Origin: Capra hircus
Lineage: Eukaryota; Chordata; Mammalia; Artiodactyla; Bovidae
NCBI RefSeq assembly: GCF_001704415.2
Contig: NC_030817.1
Coordinates: 37,707,550-37,771,549, forward strand
DNA length: 64,000 nucleotides
Direction: 5' to 3'
Both the position numbers and the translations under genes were made by a program. Shown here one piece after another: positions 21,842 to 32,456 of this stretch (position 1 is the first letter of the stretch; every line of letters begins with the position of its first letter). Under the pieces are notes generated by a model. That model saw only the letters and a program-made list of their open reading frames with translations, was not told the DNA's origin and ran no database searches.

Positions 21842-22249
21842 TGTTATGCCCAGAGTCCGAGTCCTCAAAACTGAGAGAATAAGACGTCCACAGCAATGCA
21901 AAAGCATGAAGGGGTTTATTGCTAGCTAGGGCTCAAGTCTCATCCAGCGCAGTGGAGTCTTGAGGAGAGCCCCAAGTGCTGAATCACATATACTTTTATA
22001 CAGACGGTTCTTTGTTCCTGTAACAGCATAGCTGATTGGTTAAACCGAACGCGCGCGCAGGACCTTTAAGCTCGCATCTCTATCCGGATTGGCTCAGGTC
22101 TGGCGCGGGCGGGGGGCTACGGGGATTTTTTCTGATTGGTCGAGCTACACTGCCTGCGGGAGTTCCCAGTGCCTCAGCCTTCCTAGAGACTAAACCTCAG
22201 GCCTAGCCTGCCCCTTAGAGCCTGTCCTGGCTCCAGTTTAGTCCTAACA
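21842..22249 (-). mobile_element. Solo LTR with 4-bp target duplication
   Basis: On the minus strand it starts TGTTAGGACT and ends GGGCATAACA. Antisense TATAAAA lies at 21994-22000 and antisense AATAAA at 21915-21920. The exact duplication gtgc is at 21838-21841 and 22250-22253. It is inserted in an antisense L1. Its R/U5 end (tttgcattgctgtgga, cttattctctcagt, gggcataaca) resembles that of the LTR at 36176. Confidence 0.92.
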
Positions 22250-23084
22250 GTGCCTATCTACTATCGTACGCTTTCCTGAGAGAAACAACCGTTTCGATCC
22301 TTGGTCCATTTGTTTTCCCTTGGTTTGTATGTATTTTTTATATTGAGCTGCGTGAGCTGTTTGTATATTTTGGAGATGAATTCCTTGTGGGTCTCTTCCT
22401 TTGAAAATATTTCTTCCTATTCTGAGGGTTGTCCTTGTCTTTCCTTGAGGGTTTCCTTTTGGTATTCAAAAGCTTTTAAGGTTAATTCGGTCCCATTTTC
22501 TGATTTGTGGTTTATTTTTCATTTTTCTAAAAGGTAGATCCACAAAGAACTTGCTGCATTCATGTCAAATTGTGTTCTTTTTATATTTTTCTCAAGAATT
22601 TCATAGTATCCATCCTCACAACTAGGTTTTTAAATCTATTTGGAGTTTATGTTTGTGTATGGTGTTAAGGAGTAGTCTAACCTCATTTTCGTGGCTGAAG
22701 GAAGGTTCACAATGCCCTCCATAGTGGCTGTTACCAATTTACATCCCAAGCATTGGTAGAGGAGGGGTCCCTTGTCCCCACTCCCTCTCCAGCAGTTATT
22801 GTTTTTAGAGTGTTTGGCCATGGCCATTCTGACTGGTGTGATGTGATACCTCCCTGTGGTTTAGATTTGCATTTCTCTAATAAATAGTGATGTTGACATC
22901 TTTTCTTTTGATTATTTTAAAGGGTGTGGGTTAAACTTACTTCTTGAAATTGGCTTCACTAACGCCTGCCTTGTTTTGAATTCTTTCCTGATGACCACCC
23001 CTAAGGCATTTCTCCACGCCTTAGGAGGGCAGGTGTTTTTTACTTTGTGAAATGAAAATATCTCCTGCCATATTAATAAACAAA

Positions 23085-23566
23085 AATGTCACAGCCATCA
23101 GCGATATCTGGCCTCCAGCTGTGAATGAGGGCTCCCCAAACTGCGATCCAGAGGATGCTGCCACCCCCCCACGGTGATTGCTGAGGACCGGGGGCGGGGG
23201 GGGGGGGGGGGGCTGCGGGGGGGGGGGGGGGGGGGGAATGCAAGAAGCAAGGGGAACTAGGAAACAAGATTGGCCCAGATAGCTGAAGTGCAGGAGAAAA
23301 GAATGAATGCAACGAGCCCAGAGGCTTGCATCTTCCCATACACGGAATGCTATATTCCTTAACTGGATATCTGATCTTTGCTGTTCAGACTGCCTGCTCC
23401 CTTCTTTGCAAACTTGTGTATAGCCTGACTCCCCCTCCTGCCTCTTTGGAGCAGTTTTGTTAGAGCTACTGAGATGCTGTCTCCCAGGCTTGGAGTTGTA
23501 AACATTCCCACCGAGTAAAATAACTTTCTACTTTCAGGTTGTAACTTTATTTTTCAGTTGACAACT
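23085..23566 (+). mobile_element. LTR fragment, copy 2 of a pair
   Basis: Counterpart of 7126-7487 (see that entry). It contains the G tract at 23191-23236 and ends near 'cagttgacaac'. The left limit is uncertain. Confidence 0.45.
23191..23236 (+). repeat. Near-pure G tract
   Basis: Two G runs, 17 bases (23196-23212) and 20 bases (23217-23236), separated only by ctgc, after a shorter ggggc. It could fold as G-quadruplexes. The proline-rich minus frame across it (23073-23339) is an artefact of the tract. Confidence 0.95.
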
Positions 23567-24840
23567 TACAGACCTTGAATCCTTGTGAATGTTAACTGCC
23601 CAGCAGCACAGCTCTTCATGGTGTTGTTACAGAAAATGGCCACAGGGCGGATGGACTTCCTCATGCCGCACCTTTTTTCATTTAAACGTAATTTCTTTGT
23701 TATTTTCTACTGGAAAATGATTGATTTCTAATGTGTTTGTTTCAGATGTACAGGAACTTGACTCAGTTATGTTAATACATAGACGTTTATCTATTCTCTT
23801 TTGGTTTCTTTTTCACATATAGATGATCACAGTGTGTTCAACAAACTTCCCTATGCTGTTCAGTAAGTACTTTTTGATCATCTATTTGATATATATATAT
23901 ATATATACACACACATACGTATATATACATGTATATATATACAAATATATACACATATATATTTAAGGGATTGTTCATTCCAGTTCCTTAGATTATCTCG
24001 CCTGTATCTGGAAGGCAACAGATACTCCAGGTTCATTGTGGAGGCACACTGCCTGCCACATGTTCCCAGCTCCCTCAGCCCCACACACTCCAGCCTTGGA
24101 ATCCAGGCTAATCCGGCTCCAGGGATGTGACACCAGCCCGGGTCATTATGTCCTGAGGGAAACAGAATCAGCATTTCTTTTTTGCTTCTGCTGTTTTTAT
24201 CTCATCATTTGAACTGGAGTATATAGGTGAATTACAGTCTTGTGGGTGGTTTTTTTTTCCTTCTACCACAACTAGTTTCACTTCTATTAATACATATTGA
24301 GTTTTTTTCCATATAGGTTATTACAGAGTGTGGAGTAAGTGTCCTTGTGGGTCCTGGTCATTTATTTTATAAATAGTAGTGTGCATATATTAGTCTGAAG
24401 GAACTCTAAAGGAACTCATTTCTCCAAGCCCCACATCTGTATATCTTGGTGATTAGAAGTTCCTTTTCTAAGTCTGTGAGGCTTTGTCTCTGGGCAAGAA
24501 GTTCAGATCTGCCCATCTTTAGATTACACCTAGAAGTGATATCATATGATACTGATACTTGTCTCTCCCTACGTCCCTTACTTCATTCAGAATGATCATC
24601 TCTGTTTTCTCTCTTGTGGCTGGCTTTGGCATTATTTCCTACTTCTTTATGGTTGAGAAATATTGCATTGTGTACATGTACCCTGTCGTCCGTATCAATT
24701 CAACTGTGCTTCTACAATAGCTTGATTCCCAGTCTTGGCTATTATACATTACAGGGTCAAAATCACAGGGTTACCCATTTTTTATTAATATTTTGGCTGT
24801 ATTCTCAATCCCACCCCAGTCCAAACATGAGACACAGCCT
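23567..24840. mobile_element. Artiodactyl L1 tail modules
   Basis: Two or more diverged tails: 'agaaaatggccacagggcgg', 'gtttcagatgtacaggaact' and, further right, 'ttccatataggttattacag'. An AT/AC microsatellite lies at 23888-23962. Confidence 0.5.
23888..23962. repeat. AT/AC microsatellite
   Basis: Imperfect (TA)n with (CA)n and tacgta interruptions. It contains no function I can see. Confidence 0.9.
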
Positions 24841-25460
24841 GCTCAGGCTCCAGGGATAGGATAGCAGCCCAAATTAGTGAGGTTTCAGAGAATAAATTAG
24901 GCACTGATTTTTTTTTCTTTTTTTTTTTTAATCTCATGCTGAAGCTATGTCAGAATATAGTCGATTTGCAGTTTTGTGCTTGCCATTAGTGTACAGCCAC
25001 CTGATTTAGTTATGACATATATATGCAGTGTATCTGTTCCTTTTCGGATTCTTTTGCCATAGAGATTATTGCAGAAGCTCAAGCAAAGTTCCACTTGCTG
25101 AACATCAGGTCCCTCTTGAGCATCTATGACAGCTACAGATTTCTGTGTATATATGGAAGGAAGGAAAGAGATAATCCTTTTGGATTATCTATTACACCTA
25201 CAGATTTCTGTGTATATGTAAATCCCTACCTCTGAATTCATCCCTGCCCTTTCTTTTTTTTTTCTTTTTATTGTAACCCTCTGTGTTTGAATTCTCAGAG
25301 TCTCTTTTTGGGTTGTAACTTTAGTTCCTTTGTATCTCTTTTTAAATTTTTCCTACAAGGGACATCAAAGGCTGCTGTCTTCCTCAGTCTGGCTGATTTC
25401 ACTTAGTGTATAATCCTTCAAGGTCCATCCTCCTAGCGAGCAGTGGCATAATTTCGTAAT
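24841..25460 (+). repeat. ~650-bp module, copy 1
   Basis: From 'ctccagggataggatagcag' through 'cacctgatttagttatgaca', 'ctacagatttctgtgtatat', 'gtttgaattctcagagtctc' to 'ccttcaaggtccatcc'. The same order of blocks occurs at 26835-27510 on the same strand. The core is L1-tail-like. Confidence 0.65.
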
Positions 25461-26161
25461 TTCGATGGCGCTTTTTCATGGCTGAGCAATGGTCCGTTGT
25501 CTATCTGTAGCACATCTTTTTTAACCTTTAATCTGTCCGTGGACATTTTGCAGGCTCTGTCTTGGCTGTTCCAAGTAGAGCTGCAGTGAATGTTGGAGCG
25601 CACGTGTTTTTATTGAATGATGAATGATGACCATCTCAGCTTATAGGCCCAGGTATGAGGATGTCTGATCCTAGGATTGGCTCTCTTGAGAGATTTTTCA
25701 TTTTTATTTTTTTGACATGCGGAGGCTGTGCTTTCTAGCAGCTGTTGTCAATGTCCATTTCCACTGAACATGTAGTGGGGTTACCTCGCCTGCCAGCTCT
25801 CTCCTGCATTTATTGTTTGTAGACTTGTGAGGATGGCCAGTTTGACTGGCGGGATTTGATTTTCCACTGTTGTTTTGATTGGCATTCCTACAGCAATTAG
25901 GAATGCTGTCCATCTCCTCCTGTGGTGGAGGTTTGCCTTTTTTTTTTTTTTCCCTGTTTCCTTTACATTAAAGGGTGTGAAGAAAATTTACTGTGGCAAT
26001 TGGCTTCTTGAAACTCTGTTGTGTTTGGAATTTATTTCTTCAATCCCTGCCGTGGGAGATTTCCTGAGGGCAGCTGTCATTAACAGAACCCCAGGCCTTG
26101 TGAATCAGAGGTCAGCCTCTTTGGTCAAGTTGTAGTTTTAGGAAATGTTTACAGGCGACTT
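25461..26161. mobile_element. L1-related tail sequence
   Basis: Diverged L1 3' blocks ('cagtggcataatttcg', 'gcgctttttcatggctgagc', 'ggatttgattttccactgtt') followed by 'aagggtgtgaagaaaattta' as also at 22920. No gene. Confidence 0.45.
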
Positions 26162-26173
26162 GCACTTTTTAAA

Positions 26174-26402
26174 CCCCATGTGCAGAGGAGCCTGGGAGGC
26201 TGCAGTCCATGGGGTCGCTAAGAGTCGGACATGACTGAGCGACTTCACTTTCACTTTTCACTTTCATGCATTGGAGAAGGAAATGGCAACCCACTCCAGT
26301 GTTCTTGCCTGGAGAATCCCAGGGACAGAGGAGCCTGGTGGGCTGCCGTCCATGAGATCGCACAGAGTCGGACACGACTGAAGCGACTTAGCAGCAGCAG
26401 CA
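26174..26402 (+). mobile_element. Bov-A2 SINE with 12-bp target duplication
   Basis: Two Bov-A units separated by 'ttcactttcacttttcac', ending in (CAG)n. Exact duplication gcactttttaaa is at 26162-26173 and 26403-26414. Confidence 0.94.
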
Positions 26403-26527
26403 GCACTTTTTAAAGCACATCTCTGGTTCCTGGGAAAGTCAGCATCCTGGGCTGTGGATTACAGTGAATTGTACCTGAGCAAACACCTAAGGGCTTCTGT
26501 TTCACTACTTTTCTCCCCCGTAAAGCA

Positions 26528-26548
26528 TCACACACACACACACACACC
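26528..26548. repeat. (CA)n microsatellite
   Basis: Pure CA run, about 10 units. Confidence 0.95.
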
Positions 26549-26834
26549 AGACTAATTACTTCTGGGTCCACAGCACTCCGCTGAGTGTGCTTAGGTGCCT
26601 AGGAGGCTGCACTCCAAAAAGGAGGCTTGAACTGGAATGCCCAGCACCAGAGCACATGCAGGGTTTGTAATATTTGCTCCCAAGTCCCTGGAGGCCTGGA
26701 TCCCACTGGGGAGTCTGGTCCGAGCCAGAATATAGCAGGCAGTAGATGTTTAAAAAGGGTTCAGTGAAGGGTGCCCTGCCAGGCTGTGTCAAACTCACCC
26801 CAGTCCAGCAGTGGGAGCTACCCCTGCTTAGGCT
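26549..26834. other. Unassigned spacer
   Basis: No gene. The 80-codon minus frame has no resemblance I recognise. Confidence 0.35.
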
Positions 26835-27510
26835 CCAGGGATAGGATAGCAGCCCCAGTCAGGGAGGTCGGGGGGAGTAAAGTAGGCACTGCTTCTCTTT
26901 CCTTCTCTTTAACATCATGCCGATGTTACGTTGCAGTATAGTCAATTTGCAATGTTCTGACTGTTGTCATATAATCACCTGATTCAGGTATAACATATCT
27001 ATGAAATGTGTCTATTCTTTTTTGGACTTTTTGCCATAGAAGGTCAAACAGAGTTGTGAACATCAGGTCCTGATGGATTATGTATCTCAGATACAGTTTT
27101 CTGTGTATGCAAAGAAAGAAGGTAGGATATAATTTCTCTGGATTCTCTCCTAGAGATACAGATTTCTGTGTATTGGTTAGAGGTACAGATTCCCATGTAT
27201 ATGAGAAAGGAAGGAAGGAAGGAAGGAAGAGGATAATCCTTAGGGATTATTGATTAGAAATACAGGTTTCTATGTCTATGTTAGTTCAGATCTCCTTTCA
27301 TTTTCAGGCCCTTCATATTCTCTTTTTGTTTTTCTTTTTTTTTTTTTGGAACCCTTTGTTTGTGTTTGAATTCTCAGAGTCTCTTTGGGCTCATAAATTT
27401 GATACTTTGTATGTCTATTAATATTTTACCTAGAAGGTATATTCATACACTACTATCTTCCTACGGCTGACTGACTTCTCTTAGAAATGATCCTTTAAGG
27501 TCCATCCATG
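26835..27510 (+). repeat. ~650-bp module, copy 2
   Basis: Partner of 24841-25460. Copy 2 carries extra internal repeats of 'agatacagatttctgtgtat'-like sequence and a (GGAA)n run at about 27205-27226. Confidence 0.65.
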
Positions 27511-27880
27511 TGGATACCTGAGGTTATGTGACCCCAGGTTCAGTGTCTGGGAGGGGGGTTCTGGAGACTATGGGTGTGTGACCCCAGGTACAGGGCCTGG
27601 GGGTGGGGTCACCTTTGAGTGTGTCCACACGTGACCTCAGGTGCGGGGTCTGGGGGTCTCACTCCTCTGCACGAGTCAGGATCATGTGTACATGGAGACC
27701 CCCTCTCTCGCCTTTTCCTGTAGCATGTCTTGTTCCCCTGAGATTCCCACCATCTGAGTTGAGGGTGTTGCCCTGATTTTCCTGTGGTCCTTTGTCTCCT
27801 CTTGTTGCATTTATATGAGGTCAGGCGCCTTGGGGCAGCTGTGCTCCGTGTTCTGCTGAGTGACTGATGAACCTTGGTGT
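27511..27880. repeat. Minisatellite-family relic and shared flank
   Basis: Two to three degenerate units ('tgtgaccccaggttcagtgt', 'tgtgaccccaggtacagggc', 'cgtgacctcaggtgcggggt') lead into the same flank as 20541-20775. It is a second locus of that composite element. Confidence 0.75.
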
Positions 27881-28320
27881 ACAGTTTCTGAACCCCACTT
27901 GAGATTCTGGCCCTGGCACGGTGAAGCCCGTCCTCTGACCCCACACTGTGGTGAAGGAAAGGAAGCATGTGTTGCAGATGCTGAGCAAGGAGTCCAGGGC
28001 AGACAGTGCTTAAAAGGCTCACACTCCCGGAAGGCTTCATGGGAAGTTGAAAGACAAAGTTAAGAAGGGGCTTATGGAGTGGGTGATCTGCTCAGGAACC
28101 TTCTCCTGATTGGCTGGTGGTGAGGTCATCGGGAGTCAGCATCACCACCTTCTGGTTCTACCAGGTCTGGAGTCTGCCTGCTTGTGGGCAGCATGCAGTC
28201 AACTTCCCCACCTGATGGGGGTTTCAGCATGTATAAGACAGCTCACAGGACATGACTCAGAACATTATCTACAGCCCTTGAGGAGGAACATAGGTGCTTG
28301 ACTTTGTTTAATGGCTAAGT
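27881..28320 (-). mobile_element. LTR-like repeat
   Basis: Contains 'ccacactgtggtgaaggaaa', 'ctcctgattggctggtggtg', 'gatgggggtttcagcatgta' and 'cattatctacagccc'. These are the reverse of blocks at 29225-29268 and 29701-29715 and similar to 4871-5360. Probably an LTR on the minus strand. Confidence 0.5.
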
Positions 28321-28587
28321 TATTGTTTTCTCTTTTTTGACATTTTTCCTTTCTTTCTGCATGTTCTCACTTTTCTGGTTAAATGTACTCTTTGGAACTC
28401 AGAGAAGCCTGGGAGTCTAAAGGTTTTCTACAGACAGGAGGCAGGCAGAGGACATGTGATGTTTTCCCTTAAAATTTGATTATTTTTTGGATTAATGGAT
28501 TAATCAACGCTTTGTAGGATCTATTCCTCTTGTTTTATTCCCACCTCTTCCCTGGAAGGTAAATTTCAGTGATTAAAGGACAAGGTA
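28321..28587. other. Unassigned spacer
   Basis: T-rich, no gene or repeat recognised. Confidence 0.35.
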
Positions 28588-28790
28588 GGGACTTCCCTGG
28601 TGGTCCAGTGGCTAATATTCTGCGTTTACAGTGCAGGGGACCCAGCTTCATTCCCTGGTCAGAGAACTAGATCCCACATGCCACAGCTAAAAGAGTCCTA
28701 TGCCAGACCTGCCCCAGTCAAATATTATGATAAATAAATTACAAATATAAAAAACAAAAAATTTTAATTAAAAATAAAATACTTGGTAAA
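28588..28790 (+). mobile_element. CHR-like SINE
   Basis: tRNA-Glu-like head 'gggacttccctggtggtcca' followed by the box B-like 'cattccctggtcagagaact' and an A-rich tail. Confidence 0.75.
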
Positions 28791-29264
28791 GCCCATATGT
28801 AGCCATTCTTGTATGCAGCAAGTCTTTCTTCAGAGAATACATGGCTATGCTACGCGTCCACAGACAGGATCCCGTGACAGTTAGAGAGATGTCACCAGAC
28901 AGGCTGGGCCTCTAACACCAGAACTACAAGAGGCAGTGTTCTTGGTAAACACGCAGGATTTGTGATTGCTGAGTTCATCCGGTTCTTTTAATCTTTCCTT
29001 GAATGTATGTCTGTGCTTGAAACAGAGCAGGACACCGTTGTTGTTGGCGCCTCCCCGCCAATCATGTCTTCCGCCTGCCTTTTACCTGTGGAAAGTTTCA
29101 GTCAACAAGTAAGTTTAATCAGAGAAATGAGATATGCTAAAAAAAAAAAAGGAAAACAGTCCAAGGAGACTAAACAATAACAATGCTGTCATTATGCATC
29201 GTCAAGGACCTTCAGTTCTTTCTCAAAGTCTGTAGATAAAGTTCTGAGCCACATCCTGTGAGCT
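28791..29264 (+). mobile_element. ERV/LTR sequence, left part
   Basis: Leads without a break into LTR blocks ('ctgtagataaagttctgagc', 'catcctgtgagctgtctt') that continue at 29701 after a nested LTR. The part before about 29180, including an A-run at about 29139, may be ERV interior. I could not place its start. Confidence 0.4.
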
Positions 29265-29268
29265 GTCT

Positions 29269-29696
29269 TGTTGCAGAAACTCAGCACCACACTCAGAGAG
29301 CTGGAGAACTCAGGTTTATTACGCCGGCGGGGCCAGAGGAGTTAAACTCTTAAGCTCTGAGCCCCGAACAAAGGGATTACAGAGTTTTTATAGACAGAAT
29401 GTAGTGGGCAACGCTAGCTGCTAATAGGCTGATTTAAACTAAGGGGACAGCAGTCAAGATGGGGAGGGGGATGCCTGACCTTTACACGGACAGGCATGAT
29501 TAAGCATGTTTGCAGGGGCTGGGCGATTGCAAAGAGCAGGACAAGACTGAGTGAGCTAAGCTCCAGTTCCTAGTACTGTAAGTCCCCACTTTCTGAAACC
29601 GTGTGACCTATGTGATCCCGACTTTGCAAGGAACAAGCTGAGTTACAGAGGCAGAACAAGCAGCAGATTATGTAAAATTTCCACTTTTCCTCTTCA
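29269..29696 (-). mobile_element. Solo LTR nested in another LTR
   Basis: TGTTGCAG at the left and CTTCA at the right. Antisense AATAAA (29315-29320) and antisense TATAAAA (29396-29402). Host flanks gtct (29265-29268) and atct (29697-29700) fit a 4-bp target duplication with one change. The host reads gctgtct/tatag when rejoined, as in the relative at 28240. Same family as 8289-15068. Confidence 0.85.
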
Positions 29697-29700
29697 ATCT

Positions 29701-30073
29701 TATAGATGCTGAAACCTCAGGTGGAGGAGTTAACTATATGATGTTAACTATATGACTGTACCCAGGACATGAGCTCCCACAATTCAGAGATCTGGCCAAA
29801 AAGAAACGGGAACAAACTGACCCTGGAACTAAAAATTAATTGTACTTAAAACGAGATGACACTGGTCAGACCTCTGACAACCAGCTTCACGTTGACTGTC
29901 AGAGCTACCCTCTGCTTGTCGGAGAAGACAACGGCTTTGGACAGACGTCTACCACCCCACTCTCCACAGGGGCTGGCATCTAAAATAAAGCACACTTTCC
30001 TTTTCACCAACCTGGCCTATTTACTGGCTTTTCAGCAGCGAGCAGCCAGACCCCACATACTCTTTCAGTAACA
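29701..30073 (+). mobile_element. LTR, right part
   Basis: Ends with AATAAA (29984-29989), 'gcacactttccttttcacca' and 'ctttcagtaaca'. This is the R/U5 end of an LTR on the plus strand, abutting mitochondrial-derived DNA at 30074. Confidence 0.65.
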
Positions 30074-30237
30074 TTCTGATTTACAATTGTTTTAATAAAC
30101 GACTAGGTATTGGTTTACGTTTATTTTACTATTAACTATCAGTGGGTTTATGCATTCTGATATAAGCTTTATGCAAGGAGAAACATTTCTTCTTACTAAT
30201 ATGAACAGTACTGCTTCTATTAATTAATAAATTCAGT
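30074..30237 (-). pseudogene. 16S rRNA relic, distal segment
   Basis: The minus strand contains 'tgtttctccttgcataaagc' and 'cccactgatagttaatag', which follow the 16S stretch 'cattctcctccgcataagcc' and 'ctgaa-tgacaattaacag'. It is cut from the next 16S segment by the BovB. Confidence 0.78.
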
Positions 30238-32075
30238 TTAGTTCAGTTGCTCAGTCATGTCTGACTCTCTGCGACCCCATGGACTGCTGCATACCATGCC
30301 TTCCTGTCCATCACCAACTCCCAGAGCTTGCTCAAACTCATGTCCATTGAGTCGGTGATGCCATCCAACCATTTCATCCTCTGTTGTCCCCTTCTCCTCC
30401 TGCCTTCAATCTCTGCCAGCATCAGGGTCTTTTCCAGTGAGTCAGTTCTTTGCAACAGGTAGCCAAAGTATTGGAGTTTCAGCTTCAGCATAAGTCCTTC
30501 CAATGAATATCTAGGACTGATTTCCTTTAGGCTGGACTGGTTGGATCTCCTTGCAGTCCAAGGGACTCTCAAGAGTCCTCTCCAACACCACGGTTTAAAA
30601 GCATCAGTTCTTTGGCGCTCAGCTCTCCTTATGGTCCAAATCTCATATCCATACATGACTACTGGAAAAACCATAGCTTTGACTAGATGGACCTTTGTTG
30701 ACAAAGTAATGTCTCTGCTTTTTAATATGCTGCCTAGATTGGTCATAGCTTTTCTTCCAAGGAACAAGCGTCTTTTAATTTCATGCCTGCTGTCACTATT
30801 TGCTGTCATTTTGGAGTGCAAGAAAATAAAGTCTGTCACTGTTTCCATTGTTTTCCCATCTATTTGCCATGAAGTGATGGGACCAAATGCCATGACCTTA
30901 ATTTTTTGAATGTTGAGTTTTAAGCCAGCTTTTTCATTCTCCTCTTTCACTTTCATCAAGAGGCTCTTTAATTCCTCTTTGCTTTCTGCCATAAGGGTGG
31001 TGTCATCTGTACATCTGAGGTTATTGATATTTCTCCCAGCAATCTTGATTCTAGCTTGTGTTTCTTCCAGCCTGGCATTTTGCATGATGTACTCGGTCTA
31101 TAAGTTAAATAAGCAGGGTGACAATACTTGACATACTCCCTTCTCAATTTGGAACCAGTCTGTTGCTCCATGTCCAATCTTAACTGTTGCTTCCTGACCT
31201 GCATATAGGTTTCTCAAGAGGCAGGTCAGGTGGTCTGGTATTCCCATCTCTTGAAGAATTTTCCACAGTTTGTTGTGATCCACACAATCAAAGGCTTTGG
31301 CATAGTCAATAAAGCAGAAATAGATGTTTTTCTGAAACTCTCTTGCTTTTTCCATGATCCAGTGGATCTTGGTAATTTGATCTCTGGTTCCTCTGCCTTT
31401 TATGAATTCAGCTTGAACATCTGGAATTTCTCAGTTCACGTACTATGGAAGCCTGGCTTGGAGAATTTTGAGTATTACTTTGCTATCCTGTGAGATGAGT
31501 GCAATTGTGTGGTAGTTTGAACATTCTTTGGCATTGCCTTTCTTTGGGATTGGAATGAAAACTGACCTTTTCAGTCCTGTGGCCACTGCTAGGTTTTCCA
31601 AAGTTGCTGGCATATTGAGTGCAGCACTTTCACAGCATCATCTTTTAGGACTTGAATTAGCTCCACTGGAATTCCATCACCTCCACTGCTGCTGCTGCTG
31701 CTGCTGCTGCTAAGTTGCGTCAGTCGTGTCCGACTCTGTGCAACCCCATAGATGGCAGCCCACCAGGCTCTGCCGTCCCTGGGATTCTCCAGGCAAGAAC
31801 ACTGGAGTGGGTTGCCATTTCCTTCTCCAATGCATGAAAGTGAAAAGTGAAAGCCTACCAGGCTCCTCCGTCCATGGGATTTTCCAGGCAAGAGTACTGG
31901 AGTGGGGTGCCATTGCCTTTTCCGATCAGCTCCACTAGCTTTGTTCAAAGCGATGCTTCCTAAGGCCCACCTGACTTTGGACTCTAGGATGTCTGGCTCT
32001 AGATGAGTGATCACACCATTGCGATTATCTGGGTCATTAAGATCTTTTTTTATAGTTCTTCTGTGTATTCTTGTA
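30238..32075 (-). mobile_element. BovB LINE, 5'-truncated, inside the NUMT
   Basis: About 1.6 kb of BovB (RTE clade) on the minus strand, its 3' end at the left ('agttcagttgctcagtc'). The frame 30255-31085 (276 codons) covers the end of the reverse transcriptase and the C-terminal region. The catalytic box reads CTDD where active BovB has YADD, so the enzyme is dead. Upstream frames (31098-31355: FCFIDYAKAFDCVDHNKLWK) show the preceding RT block after a frameshift. A Bov-A2 is nested at 31688-31929. Flanking taattaataaattcagt (30221-30237) and taattagtaaattagt (32076-32091) are a diverged target duplication. Confidence 0.93.
31688..31929 (-). mobile_element. Bov-A2 SINE nested in BovB
   Basis: (CTG)n tail at the left, two Bov-A units, and the target duplication ctccact at 31681-31687 and 31930-31936. 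BovB sequence joins correctly when it is removed. Confidence 0.93.
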
Positions 32076-32224
32076 TAATTAGTAAATTAGTCTGGTATTA
32101 GTTAGTAGTTGATTTATTTATTATTCGTATTTAGGTGATTGTGTGGTTGACCTTGAATGCTTTCTTAACTGATGACTGCTTTTAAACTAACTGTGGTATT
32201 GTACATGCTTATTCTCTAGAGAGA
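32076..32224 (-). pseudogene. 16S rRNA relic, middle segment
   Basis: The minus strand reads 'gtttaaaagcagtcatcagt' and 'taagaaagcattcaaggtca', parallel to the 16S 'taaaagcagccaccaattaagaaagcgttc' region. Confidence 0.8.
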
Positions 32225-32456
32225 GTTGTTGTTTAGTTGCCCAGTCATGTCCAACTCTTTGCGACCCCATGGACTCATGGCCTACCAGGCTCTGACCTGC
32301 CCTAGCCCACCAGGCTCCTCTGACCATGGAGATTCTCCAGGCAAGAGCACTGGAATGGGTAGCCATGCCCTCCTCCAGGGGATTTCCCAACCCAGGGATC
32401 TTTGAGTCCCCTGCATTGGCAGTGATTCTTTACCACTGAGCCACCAGGGAAGCCCA
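32225..32456 (-). mobile_element. Bov-tA SINE inside the NUMT
   Basis: Full head (right) and body (left), with a short internal duplication ('cctaccaggctctgacctgc', then 'cccaccaggctcctctgacc'). The target duplication is not clear. Confidence 0.9.

Larger units (their letters stand above)
21420..22920 (-). mobile_element. L1 3' region with two nested insertions
   Basis: Antisense L1 3' sequence from 'ctctccacaccctttctagc' to 'catttctctaataaatagtg', with the typical 'gtttgtatattttggagatg' and 'ggttttctaaaaggta'-like sections. It is cut by a Bov-tA (21524-21736) and a solo LTR (21842-22249). No open frame survives. Confidence 0.75.

Noticed and set aside
23073..23339. Proline-rich protein on the minus strand
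   Set aside because: The proline stretch is only the translation of the G tract.
31685..31709. (CTG)n as an expandable trinucleotide repeat of interest
   Set aside because: It is the ordinary tail of a Bov-A2 SINE. The same tail occurs at 56330, 59090 and 61370.
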